Shown here piece after piece: positions 56,496 to 64,000 of a DNA stretch of 64,000 nucleotides; position 1 is the first letter of the stretch; every line of letters begins with the position of its first letter. The stretch spans positions 99,883 to 163,882 of the forward strand of contig DAIPJH010000004.1 in the NCBI GenBank assembly GCA_036770365.1, given 5' to 3'. Source of the stretch: DAIPJH01 sp036770365 (GTDB lineage: Bacteria; Pseudomonadota; Alphaproteobacteria; Rickettsiales; UBA998). Both the position numbers and the translations under genes were made by a program. The notes beneath the pieces were generated by a model. It saw only the letters and a list, made by a program, of their open reading frames with translations. It was not told where the DNA came from and made no database searches.

Positions 56496-58493
56496 TTAAA
56501 TATCCAATTCCTGAAGCAATTTGTCACCGCGAAGGGCGGTTTGCTCTTGGATGAAGGCGAAGCGTGTTTCGGCTTTTTTGCCCATGAGATCATCCACACG
56601 CTCTTTGGTCTCTAAGGCTTCACCTTCTTTGATGAGGACTTTGAGGAGAGTGCGTGTTTCGGGGTTCATGGTGGTGACCTTGAGCTGCGGTGCGGTCATC
56701 TCGCCAAGACCTTTGAAGCGACCGACTTCGATTTTACCACGATTTTTAGGGAGTGACTCAATCAGTTTATCACGCTCCGCTTCGTCTTGCGCGTAATAGG
56801 TTTTTGTGCCTTGCGTCATGCGGTAAAGCGGTGGTTGCGCGAGGTAGAGATGCCCACCGCGAATCAGCTCAGGCATTTCTTGATAGAAAAAGGTCATGAG
56901 CAGGGACGCAATATGCGCTCCATCTACGTCTGCGTCGGTCATAATCACGACTTTTTCATAACGCAGATTGGCGGGGATGTAATGTTTGCCTGCGCCGCAG
57001 CCAAGTGCCTGAATCATATCGGCAATTTCTTGGTTTGCGTGGATTTTATCACGGGTTGCGCTGGCAACGTTGAGGATTTTACCGCGTAGCGGTAAGATGG
57101 CTTGTGTTTCGCGGTTACGCGCTTGCTTTGCAGAACCACCCGCCGAGTCACCCTCAACAAGGAAGATCTCTGTGCCATTGGAGTTAGAGCGTGTGCAATC
57201 AGCGAGTTTCCCTGGTAAGCGCAGTTTTTGAGTGATGGATTTGCGGTTGATATCTCGGTCTTGTTTGCGGCGCAGACGCTCATCCACGCGATTTAAGATA
57301 TGGGTGAGTAGGGCGTTTGCACTTTCTGCGTCGCCACTGAGCCAATGGTCGAATGGATCACGTACTGCGTTTTCTACGAGGCGCGTTGCTTCGGCGGAGA
57401 CGAGTTTGTCTTTGGTTTGCCCTTGAAACTGTGGGTCGCGGATGAAGGCAGAAAGTAAAATGCACGCGCCGCCAAGTACGTCATCAGGGGTAATTTGTGA
57501 AGCTTTGCGGTTGCCTGACATGTCGCCAAACGCTCGAATGCCTTTGGCAAGTGCGGCGCGGATACCGTTATCGTGCGTGCCGCCTTCAGAGGTTTGAATA
57601 GTATTGCAGAAAGAGAGCGAAAACCCTTCTTCGTCGCGTGGCCAGCAGACTGCCCATTCCACGCGCCCGCGACTTTCAGAGAGGTCGGCTGTACCCGTGA
57701 AGATTTGGCGGGTGACTTGCCCGCGTCCACCGATTTCTTGGGCTAGGAAGTCGTTGAGTCCTCCTGGAAAATGGATGACTGCTTCGGCTGGAACTTCTGT
57801 GCCGTCTTTAAGGAGTTCAGGGTCACATTGCCAGCGTATTTCTACGCCTTTGAAAAGATAGGCTTTCGAGCGAATCAGTTTATAGATTTTAGCGGCGCGA
57901 AATTGGGCTTTATCACCGAAAATCTGGGTGTCTGGAGTGAAGGTAACAGATGTGCCGCGACGGTTATTGATTGTGCCAACTTCTTCGAGAGAACTGGCGA
58001 CCTGACCGCGTGAGAATCTTTGGCGGTAGATTTTGCGGTCACGTACGACTTCGACCTCTAAATCAGATGAGAGTGCGTTGACAACAGAAATCCCGACGCC
58101 GTGCAAACCGCCTGAGGTTTCGTAGGCTTTGCCTGAGAATTTTCCGCCAGCATGAAGTGTCATCAAGATGACCTCAAGAGCGGATTTTGTGGGGAATTTC
58201 GGGTGTGGGTCAACGGGAATCCCGCGCCCGTTATCGCGAATGGTGATTTTATTGCCTTGTTCTAGGCTGACCTCAATACGGCTTGCAAACCCAGCGACTG
58301 CCTCATCCATGGCATTATCAAATACTTCGTTGACGAGGTGGTGCATTGCGTTTTCGTCTGAGCCGCCAATATACATGCCCGGACGATGGCGTACAGGTTC
58401 TAATCCCTCAAGCACTTCGATATGCTCGGCGGTATAATGTTCCGAAGGTGGTTTTGACAGCGCGGTAGCTGCGCCAAAAAGATCATTGCTCAT
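56496..58493 (-). CDS. parE: DNA topoisomerase IV subunit B
   Basis: The 665-residue protein is a type IIA ATPase subunit: EVFDNAMDEAVAGF, GGLHGVGISVVNALSS and a TOPRIM domain with EGDSAGGSAKQARNRETQ and MTDADVDGAHIASLL. The overall length and GMYIGGSDENAMHHLVNEVF favour ParE over GyrB, which is longer. It decatenates daughter chromosomes with ParC. ATG 58493 (MSNDLFGAATAL) was chosen over the longer frame. Confidence 0.93.
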   Translation of the reverse strand: MSNDLFGAATALSKPPSEHYTAEHIEVLEGLEPVRHRPGMYIGGSDENAMHHLVNEVFDNAMDEAVAGFASRIEVSLEQGNKITIRDNGRGIPVDPHPKFPTKSALEVILMTLHAGGKFSGKAYETSGGLHGVGISVVNALSSDLEVEVVRDRKIYRQRFSRGQVASSLEEVGTINNRRGTSVTFTPDTQIFGDKAQFRAAKIYKLIRSKAYLFKGVEIRWQCDPELLKDGTEVPAEAVIHFPGGLNDFLAQEIGGRGQVTRQIFTGTADLSESRGRVEWAVCWPRDEEGFSLSFCNTIQTSEGGTHDNGIRAALAKGIRAFGDMSGNRKASQITPDDVLGGACILLSAFIRDPQFQGQTKDKLVSAEATRLVENAVRDPFDHWLSGDAESANALLTHILNRVDERLRRKQDRDINRKSITQKLRLPGKLADCTRSNSNGTEIFLVEGDSAGGSAKQARNRETQAILPLRGKILNVASATRDKIHANQEIADMIQALGCGAGKHYIPANLRYEKVVIMTDADVDGAHIASLLMTFFYQEMPELIRGGHLYLAQPPLYRMTQGTKTYYAQDEAERDKLIESLPKNRGKIEVGRFKGLGEMTAPQLKVTTMNPETRTLLKVLIKEGEALETKERVDDLMGKKAETRFAFIQEQTALRGDKLLQELDI

Positions 58494-58643
58494 GATATTA
58501 GTTATAGCCACATCGTCACGCGGCGCAAGTGGTTTCAGGTAGAAAATATATTTGCGTTTGTCATAATTGCTTAACAATCATCGGGCATATTGGGTAGGTG
58601 ATGAGGAGGGTAGCTCTCCAAAAAAAAGAAAAATGCGAGCAAT

Positions 58644-60422
58644 ATGGTTCATCATTCGGAAAAAACATTTTACCTTGATCGTGTCTCGGCGAATCCTGAG
58701 CAGTTGCGTCGTCGGACGTTAAATGCTGTGATGGCGGCGATGGATGCGAAGGAAGGAATGTTGGTGATTCCTAAGCAAGCGCATCAATCTCATGTTTGCA
58801 TGTATTATACACAATCTAAAAATATACATCATGTGTTTAACGCATTGGAATTGGATGTTGAACATCTGAGTGCGCAAAAGGTTCGTGATGCCTTTGTGCA
58901 GTTAAAGCGACCTTATATTGCTAAACGGTTTGACGTGGTGGATGTTGATGCTGGGCATCCTGAGAAAGGGTTCTTAATTGTTTTCCATAAGGCGCATGTT
59001 ATGCCTCAACACAAAAAGATTGGCGAATTTTTAGTGAATTATCATACACAGCCAGAGATGGGTGAGGCGTCACGAGCTATTTTTCAAGAAGCTTTGTTGC
59101 AGCCTGAAGCATTTGCTAATGGTGCGGCACTGAGTACGACGGAACAGAAAAATCTTATTTATGATCTTGATGCAAAACAATGTGAGCTTTTTTATCAATT
59201 TTCTGAACAAACACAAAAACATGTAGGAAATGTAGGAAAATTATATCGTGCATTTTTAGAGCGTGCTGCACAGCCCGATACGGTGTTAAAAAGTGAGGTG
59301 AGGGGCAAATTTTCTCCGATTATTAAGTTAAAAGACGATGATTTGGATATATTAACTAGCATTGCTGAGCTGCATGATATTGGTAAGTTTCGCATGTCAA
59401 AGCGTTTACTTGATGGGGATGAAGGTATTTTTCAGGGGTCATATCGTCAGGTAATGGATAAAATTTCGCAGCGTAATGCGCATGCGATGGGAGGGTATCA
59501 GATCTTTTCTGCTTTTGGTGATAAAGGTGGGGGACTTTTAAAATCTGCGGCAATGATTGCGGGGCGGCATCATATGCATGATAAAATGCAAAGCTGGGAA
59601 CAAGTCGATGATGCTATGAGTGTGTGGCGACGCAAAGGGCAGAAATTGGCGTTGCGTGAGGTGTTTGAGGCAGATCCGTATGCCGTGGCGGTCAGGTTAC
59701 GTGAGCAGGGTTTTTCTGTTGTAGAGTCATTGGACGATGCGGCGTTGAAACATGAGTTGCATCGTATGGCTGAAGAAAATACCCCTGTATTGTATACCGC
59801 TCTTTTTCAAAAAGATGTTTCGACGGCAAGCTATTTTGAAAAAATAGTTGCAGAAAAATATCCTGATGGTGTTTTTGCTGCGCCACTTAGAATTTCTTAT
59901 GGGGGCATTGGTGGTCATGCCGAACGTGAGAAGAGTAAAGCAGGTTGGAAGAATGATGGAAGAACGCATGTCAGTGTCACGCCGTTTGAAGCTAAAATGT
60001 TGGCGGTGGTGGATGTATATGAGGCGTTGACCGCACGTAGGAAATATCAGAAAAATGGGGAGTGTGCTGAGGGGGCGGCGCATCACATTGGGAATGTTAC
60101 TCGCACCCCTGCTATGGCAGCACATGTACTGATCCATATGGCCAATGAAGGACATTTGAATCCTGCTGCGGTCTTTGAGTTTTTAGATAAGCGCGTGTAT
60201 GATGCAATTGAGATGACAGACAAAGATGCTCAAGATATTGATAGGATACGTACGAATCTGCTTCAGCCTTCTCGATCGCACCATGTAGAAGGTGTTGAAA
60301 GTAATATGTATGAGCAGTTGCGTATGAAGGCCGCTGAAGCTGAACGTCGTCTTCATAAAGAAGCATTGGTGTATTTTTCATCGCAGGAATCTGAAACCTC
60401 AAAAGGTTTGACAGTATGTTAA
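58644..60422 (+). CDS. HD-domain phosphohydrolase with atypical HD-GYP-like layout
   Basis: The 592-residue protein has an HD phosphohydrolase core: IAELHDIGKFRM (~235-246) and AGRHHMHDKM (~306), as in HD-GYP proteins. The usual GYP segment is not at its place; instead ~110 residues are inserted before SVTPFEAKMLAVVDVYEALT, which is the usual HD-GYP ending. The first ~200 residues match no family I know. Cyclic-di-GMP hydrolysis is possible, but missing GYP makes it uncertain. Confidence 0.72.
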   Translation: MVHHSEKTFYLDRVSANPEQLRRRTLNAVMAAMDAKEGMLVIPKQAHQSHVCMYYTQSKNIHHVFNALELDVEHLSAQKVRDAFVQLKRPYIAKRFDVVDVDAGHPEKGFLIVFHKAHVMPQHKKIGEFLVNYHTQPEMGEASRAIFQEALLQPEAFANGAALSTTEQKNLIYDLDAKQCELFYQFSEQTQKHVGNVGKLYRAFLERAAQPDTVLKSEVRGKFSPIIKLKDDDLDILTSIAELHDIGKFRMSKRLLDGDEGIFQGSYRQVMDKISQRNAHAMGGYQIFSAFGDKGGGLLKSAAMIAGRHHMHDKMQSWEQVDDAMSVWRRKGQKLALREVFEADPYAVAVRLREQGFSVVESLDDAALKHELHRMAEENTPVLYTALFQKDVSTASYFEKIVAEKYPDGVFAAPLRISYGGIGGHAEREKSKAGWKNDGRTHVSVTPFEAKMLAVVDVYEALTARRKYQKNGECAEGAAHHIGNVTRTPAMAAHVLIHMANEGHLNPAAVFEFLDKRVYDAIEMTDKDAQDIDRIRTNLLQPSRSHHVEGVESNMYEQLRMKAAEAERRLHKEALVYFSSQESETSKGLTVC

Positions 60423-60445
60423 TGGCAGGAGAGTCTGTGTTATGC

Positions 60446-60475
60446 AAAAAGGGGAAAGCATGCTTTCCCCTTTTT
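60446..60475. terminator. Bidirectional terminator
   Basis: AAAAAGGGGAAAG-CATG-CTTTCCCCTTTTT is a perfect palindrome between the convergent HD-domain and ctrA genes. Confidence 0.88.
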
Positions 60476-60497
60476 GTTATTAGAATTTGTTATTGTA

Positions 60498-61214
60498 TTA
60501 AACAGTTTCAATCGCTTTTTTTTCGACAGAAGTTTTCACCTCAGGATCTTTAAGCACATAACCACGACCCCAAACGGTTTCAATATAGTTGTCACCTGAG
60601 GAAGCATCGGCAAGCTTTTTGCGAAGTTTGCAAACGAACACGTCAATAATTTTGAGTTCTGGCTCGTCAATCCCACCATAGAGATGGTTCAGGAACATTT
60701 CTTTAGTAAGGGTTGAACCTTTACGTAGAGAGAGGAGTTCCAAAATTGCATATTCTTTGCTGGTCAAGTGAATCGCTTTGTTATCCACCTCTACAGCGCG
60801 CGAATCAAGATTTACTGCCAATTTTCCTGTGCGAATTACGGATTCAGAATGACCCTTAGAACGACGAACGATGGCTTGGATACGCGCAATTAACTCGCCT
60901 TTGTTAAAAGGTTTGGTGAGGTAATCATCTGCTCCGTAGCCCAAGCCTTTGATTTTCTGGTCAGGACCAGACAAACCAGAAAGGATGAGGATAGGAGTGG
61001 TGATTTTTGCAGCGCGGAAGCGACGTAACACTTCATAACCGTCAATATCAGGGAGCATCAAATCAAGGATGATGATGTCGTAATCATAGATACGACCAAT
61101 TTCTAAACCTTCTTCGCCAAGCTCTGTGGTATCACAGATGATGCCTTCAGATGCAAGGGAAAGCTCAATGGCTTTTGCGGTTGATGGATCATCTTCTACT
61201 AACAATACGCGCAT
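60498..61214 (-). CDS. ctrA: Cell-cycle response regulator CtrA
   Basis: The 238-residue OmpR-type regulator has a receiver domain (MRVLLVEDDPSTAKAIELSL, phospho-Asp51 in IILDLMLPDIDGYEVLRRF, Lys in LTKPFNKGEL) and a winged-helix domain (LTSKEYAILELLSLRKGSTL and VWGRGYVLKDP). The sequence is CtrA-like throughout, the master regulator of the alphaproteobacterial cell cycle, binding TTAA-N7-TTAA. Such a box lies 90 bases upstream. Confidence 0.95.
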   Translation of the reverse strand: MRVLLVEDDPSTAKAIELSLASEGIICDTTELGEEGLEIGRIYDYDIIILDLMLPDIDGYEVLRRFRAAKITTPILILSGLSGPDQKIKGLGYGADDYLTKPFNKGELIARIQAIVRRSKGHSESVIRTGKLAVNLDSRAVEVDNKAIHLTSKEYAILELLSLRKGSTLTKEMFLNHLYGGIDEPELKIIDVFVCKLRKKLADASSGDNYIETVWGRGYVLKDPEVKTSVEKKAIETV

Positions 61215-61584
61215 AATTAAGCCCTTTGATAAGAATTATACAAAAGATCTGCGAAGTCTAAGCGCAAAAACACCCGCGCCATAATACTACAGCTCTCTTA
61301 TGAGTTAATATAATGTTAAAGTGGGGGGGCGTTCAACTCAAATCTTCATTATTTTGCTTAAAAGCGCATCAAAAGATGAAGTTATATTAAAAACTATGGT
61401 GTAGTGTGACAAAACTGCTATGTGTAGTATTCCTCCTTTCCATTGATAGCGTCGTTTTTCTTCGGACTCGCTGTACTCATGTATGTTTGATACACGGCAT
61501 GCAGCTTACCTTGAAAAACTTGCTCTCATTAAAAACTAGAAACACTATGAGTTATTTCAAGCGTTGAATAAGGAATATCCGCTA
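61215..61584. other. Divergent regulatory region of ctrA and a glycosyltransferase gene
   Basis: This 370-base gap has no gene. It holds the CtrA box at 61305-61319 and one GAnTC site (GACTC, 61465-61469), the CcrM methylation target that often controls ctrA. No other clear signal was found. Confidence 0.5.
61305..61319. promoter_or_regulatory. CtrA box TTAA-N7-TTAA
   Basis: TTAA at 61305-61308 and 61316-61319 with TATAATG between match the CtrA consensus exactly. It is 91 bases upstream of ctrA, consistent with autoregulation; it could also serve the divergent gene. Confidence 0.7.
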
Positions 61585-63480
61585 ATGCAGAGACCTGTTT
61601 TGGGAACAATACTCAAAGATTCAGGAAAGCTGTCGCAGCTTTCTCTAGATAAGGCTCTGAACTTACAAAAGAATAACGCGTGTATGCTAGGTGACGTGTT
61701 GGCGCATGAGGGGCTTGCTGATGTGCTTGATATTTATGTTGCGCTTGCATTTCAATCGGGAGTGCAATTGGTGGATTTGCAGCAAGACCTACCTGATGCT
61801 GATTTGCTACGCTGGGAAGAATCAGGAGATTATCTTACTAAACGTTATATTCCATGGCGTTGGCAGCATAGAATGCTTGTAATTGCCTGTTGTGATGTTT
61901 CGCAGAGCATGAGTGTCTGGTTGGAAAAACGTTATGGTGTACCTGTGCGTTTGGTGATGACGACACCACGAGACATTGTGAAAACTGTTAAAAGAGTGTT
62001 TGCTGATGAATTGACGCGAGATGCACGGGTATCTTTACTCAAAGAGTCCAAGCATCGTAGTGCGAGGTTGCGCAGATTATCTCGTGTGTCATGGTTACGC
62101 CGTGTTTTGCCTGCGGAAACAAGCACTCGCTTCGCGTATGTTTTGTGGTTGGCTTTGGTGTTGATGTGCTTAGGGTTGATCGCTTTTCCTCTTGTGATGC
62201 GTGGTGTCGTGTTGTTGTTTGGGGTTATTTATGCTGTGACCTTAGGATTTAAGTTGGTGCTGATGTCGGTTGGGATGCTGTTGCAGCTTCGGACAGGCAC
62301 GCGTTATCTCCCAAAAAGGTCTTTGCTGTATGTGCCACGTCTTGCTGATTCAGAGTTGCCTATCTATTCTATCATTGTGCCTATGTATAAAGAAGCTGGG
62401 AATGTTGCACCTTTGTTGGAGGCATTGGAAAAGTTAGACTACCCACGTAGTAAGCTGGATATCAAGTTGGTGGTTGAACATGATGATTTTGAAACCATTG
62501 CGGATATTTACAAACAAAAGCCATGTGGGATGTATGACATTATCATTGTGCCTCCGTCTTTGCCACGCACTAAACCTAAAGCGTGTAATGTTGCACTGAC
62601 GTTTGCGCGTGGGGATTATGTTGTGATTTATGATGTAGAAGATAGGCCTGATGTGATGCAGTTACGTGATGCGATTGCCAAATTTCACTCTTGTAGTAAA
62701 GAGGTGATATGTCTTCAGGCGCGTTTGAATTATTATAATAGGGAGGAGAATCTTCTAACGCGTTTTTTCTCACTTGAATATGGTACGCTGTTTGACTTTT
62801 TACTGCCAGCGATGTCGCACCTTCATATGCCATTGCCGCTCGGCGGCACGAGCAATCATCTTGCACTTTATCGTTTGCGAGAATTGGGGGCGTGGGATCC
62901 TTATAATGTTACGGAAGATGCGGATCTTGGGTTGCGGTTGGCGGTAGAGGGTTTTGTAACCTTACTGCTTGATTCGACAACCATGGAAGAAGCCCCAATT
63001 TCTGTGTGTGCGTGGTTGATGCAACGTTCGCGTTGGATTAAGGGATATATGCAAACATGGTTGGTCTATATGCGTCATCCTCGGATGATGCGGCGTGTGT
63101 TGGGATGGCGTGGTATGGTTGGGTTTCAATTGTTCTTTGCTGGGTCGTCATTGGTTTATCTTTCTGCACCGCCGCTCTGGGTAGCGATGTTTGTGCTAAT
63201 GGTGATGCGTTTTCATCATCCCATAGATATCGACATGATCTTGGTGTTGTCTTGCATGGTCTTGTTCGGTGGAATGGTGGTACATTGGTTGTCTGCGTGG
63301 ATGGTTGCCTTTGTCAAGCGTTGGAATAGCGTTGGGATGGCGTGTGCTGTGATTGGTTTTCCGTTTTATTGGTTGTTACATTCTTTGGCGAGCTGTCGTG
63401 CGCTTTGGCAATTGCTACGTAATCCCTATTTTTGGGATAAGACGCCGCATGGAAAATCTAAGTATAGTCGTTTAACTTGA
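61585..63480 (+). CDS. Membrane glycosyltransferase family 2 with N-terminal type II secretion ATPase-like domain
   Basis: The 631-residue protein has an N-terminal region (GTILKDSGKLSQLSLDKALN ... LGDVLAHEGLADVLDIYVAL) like the MshE-N/GSPII_E N-terminal domain, which binds cyclic-di-GMP in some proteins. Two membrane segments follow (~180-240). The GT2 domain has IIVPMYKEAGNV, the D-x-D YDVEDRPD, TEDADLGLRLA and QRSRWIKGYMQTW (QxxRW). More membrane helices close the protein. It may polymerise an exopolysaccharide in a cellulose-synthase-like way. ATG 61585 was chosen with AAGGA ten bases before. Confidence 0.85.
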   Translation: MQRPVLGTILKDSGKLSQLSLDKALNLQKNNACMLGDVLAHEGLADVLDIYVALAFQSGVQLVDLQQDLPDADLLRWEESGDYLTKRYIPWRWQHRMLVIACCDVSQSMSVWLEKRYGVPVRLVMTTPRDIVKTVKRVFADELTRDARVSLLKESKHRSARLRRLSRVSWLRRVLPAETSTRFAYVLWLALVLMCLGLIAFPLVMRGVVLLFGVIYAVTLGFKLVLMSVGMLLQLRTGTRYLPKRSLLYVPRLADSELPIYSIIVPMYKEAGNVAPLLEALEKLDYPRSKLDIKLVVEHDDFETIADIYKQKPCGMYDIIIVPPSLPRTKPKACNVALTFARGDYVVIYDVEDRPDVMQLRDAIAKFHSCSKEVICLQARLNYYNREENLLTRFFSLEYGTLFDFLLPAMSHLHMPLPLGGTSNHLALYRLRELGAWDPYNVTEDADLGLRLAVEGFVTLLLDSTTMEEAPISVCAWLMQRSRWIKGYMQTWLVYMRHPRMMRRVLGWRGMVGFQLFFAGSSLVYLSAPPLWVAMFVLMVMRFHHPIDIDMILVLSCMVLFGGMVVHWLSAWMVAFVKRWNSVGMACAVIGFPFYWLLHSLASCRALWQLLRNPYFWDKTPHGKSKYSRLT

Positions 63481-63656
63481 TAATTATTTATTTCATAAGA
63501 AGTTAAGCGATTATATCTCTATGAATTTATTAGAACTACTCCATTTCATAATGCGTGGGAGTCACGCAATTATTAAATAAAAGTGTTATCGTAGTGAGGA
63601 GCTATTTTTGGTGGTGGCTAGTCTAGGAATTTGTGATGTTCGTGTGTTGATAATAC

Positions 63657-63685
63657 TTGACAAGACCGCATCAAAGCTTTAGCAA
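63657..63685 (+). promoter_or_regulatory. Promoter of rpmJ
   Basis: TTGACA (63657-63662), 17-base spacer, and a weak TAGCAA (63680-63685), 53 bases before the ATG. The rest of the 63481-63737 gap shows nothing clear. Confidence 0.45.
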
Positions 63686-63737
63686 GACCCTCCAGCTTAC
63701 CGCATATTCTATCAGTTACCACTACAGGAATCACGTC

Positions 63738-63863
63738 ATGAAAATTCTTAGCTCGCTGAAATCAGCAAAAAAACGCGATAAAAATTGCCGCGTTGTCCGT
63801 CGTAAAGGTCGCGTTTATGTGATCAATAAAGTAAACCCTCGTTTCAAAGCACGTCAGGGTTAG
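63738..63863 (+). CDS. rpmJ: 50S ribosomal protein L36
   Basis: The 41-residue protein (MKILSSLKSAKKRDKNCRVV ... VYVINKVNPRFKARQG) is the zinc-independent L36 form lacking the Cys-Cys-Cys-His ribbon, as usual in Alphaproteobacteria. ATG 63738 follows CAGGAA. A terminator follows 30 bases later. Confidence 0.95.
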   Translation: MKILSSLKSAKKRDKNCRVVRRKGRVYVINKVNPRFKARQG

Positions 63864-63890
63864 TTCGTTTTACTCTCTAGTTCACCATTA

Positions 63891-63919
63891 AAAAAGCCGC
63901 CTTTTTGGGCGGCTTTTTT
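63891..63919. terminator. Terminator after rpmJ
   Basis: AAAGCCGCC and GGCGGCTTT form a nine-base stem with a loop of T and G, flanked by A and T runs. Works in both directions. Confidence 0.88.
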
Positions 63920-63952
63920 GGTTTCATCATGAAGAAATTATGCGTTATTTTT

Positions 63953-64000
63953 TTATTTTAGTTGTGCGCAAGCTGGAGATTGTTCACCTCCTTCGCATTG
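63953..64000 (-). CDS. C-terminal end of a minus-strand gene (partial)
   Basis: The minus strand is open from the window edge to TAA at 63953 and reads QCEGGEQSPACAQLK. Convergent placement on a bidirectional terminator supports a real gene end; the fragment is too short to identify. A plus-strand frame from 63940 is the alternative. Confidence 0.35.
   Translation of the reverse strand, partial: QCEGGEQSPACAQLK

Overview
The window comes from an alphaproteobacterial chromosome. The evidence is a CtrA cell-cycle response regulator whose upstream region carries a full TTAA-N7-TTAA CtrA box, a zinc-free 41-residue L36, a 17-kDa-antigen-like glycine-zipper lipoprotein, and a bifunctional RelA/SpoT enzyme. 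No species can be named. The flanking chromosome (1-2.2 kb and 48.2-64 kb) is visibly AT-richer than the middle.

The middle 46 kb (2239-48189) is a complete-looking tailed prophage. A serine recombinase has integrated it into the 3' end of a tRNA-Ser(GCT) gene, leaving a 19-bp direct repeat (2239-2257 and 48171-48189). From the left it holds: the recombinase and small coupled genes; a lambda-O-like replication protein gene with a 10-bp iteron array; a UmuD-like S24 peptidase; a plus-strand 14-kb metal-resistance island (7.9-22.0 kb); and then, all on the minus strand, lysis genes, tail fibres, a tail module in the same order as gene transfer agents (DUF2460, DUF2163, NlpC/P60, TIM-barrel hub), tape measure, a -1 frameshifted tail chaperone pair, tail tube, connectors, decoration protein, a fused protease-capsid, portal, gpW, GpA-type terminase, and an early right-end module of two ParB-domain proteins, two methyltransferase-like proteins and a HAD-like protein.

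The metal island consists of two cassettes. The first is a CzcCBA-like RND efflux system with His-rich proteins, a lipoprotein and a short CDF transporter, probably for divalent cations. The second is a copper cassette: multicopper oxidase CopA, CopB, a cupredoxin-CusF fusion, a Cys-rich lipoprotein, a DUF2933 membrane protein and a CPC-motif P-type ATPase. Each cassette begins with a small secreted Cys/His protein ending in a similar Pro-rich tail. No metal sensor gene is visible. A palindrome TGTTCGAACA found before the phage replication genes also sits just upstream of the first island gene, which suggests that phage regulation reaches the cargo.

Right of the prophage are rpsU, a palindromic repeat, rsh, a DUF1993/ArsR divergent pair with a clear operator, two secreted peptidase-like genes, lepA, parE, an HD-domain protein, ctrA, a membrane glycosyltransferase and rpmJ.
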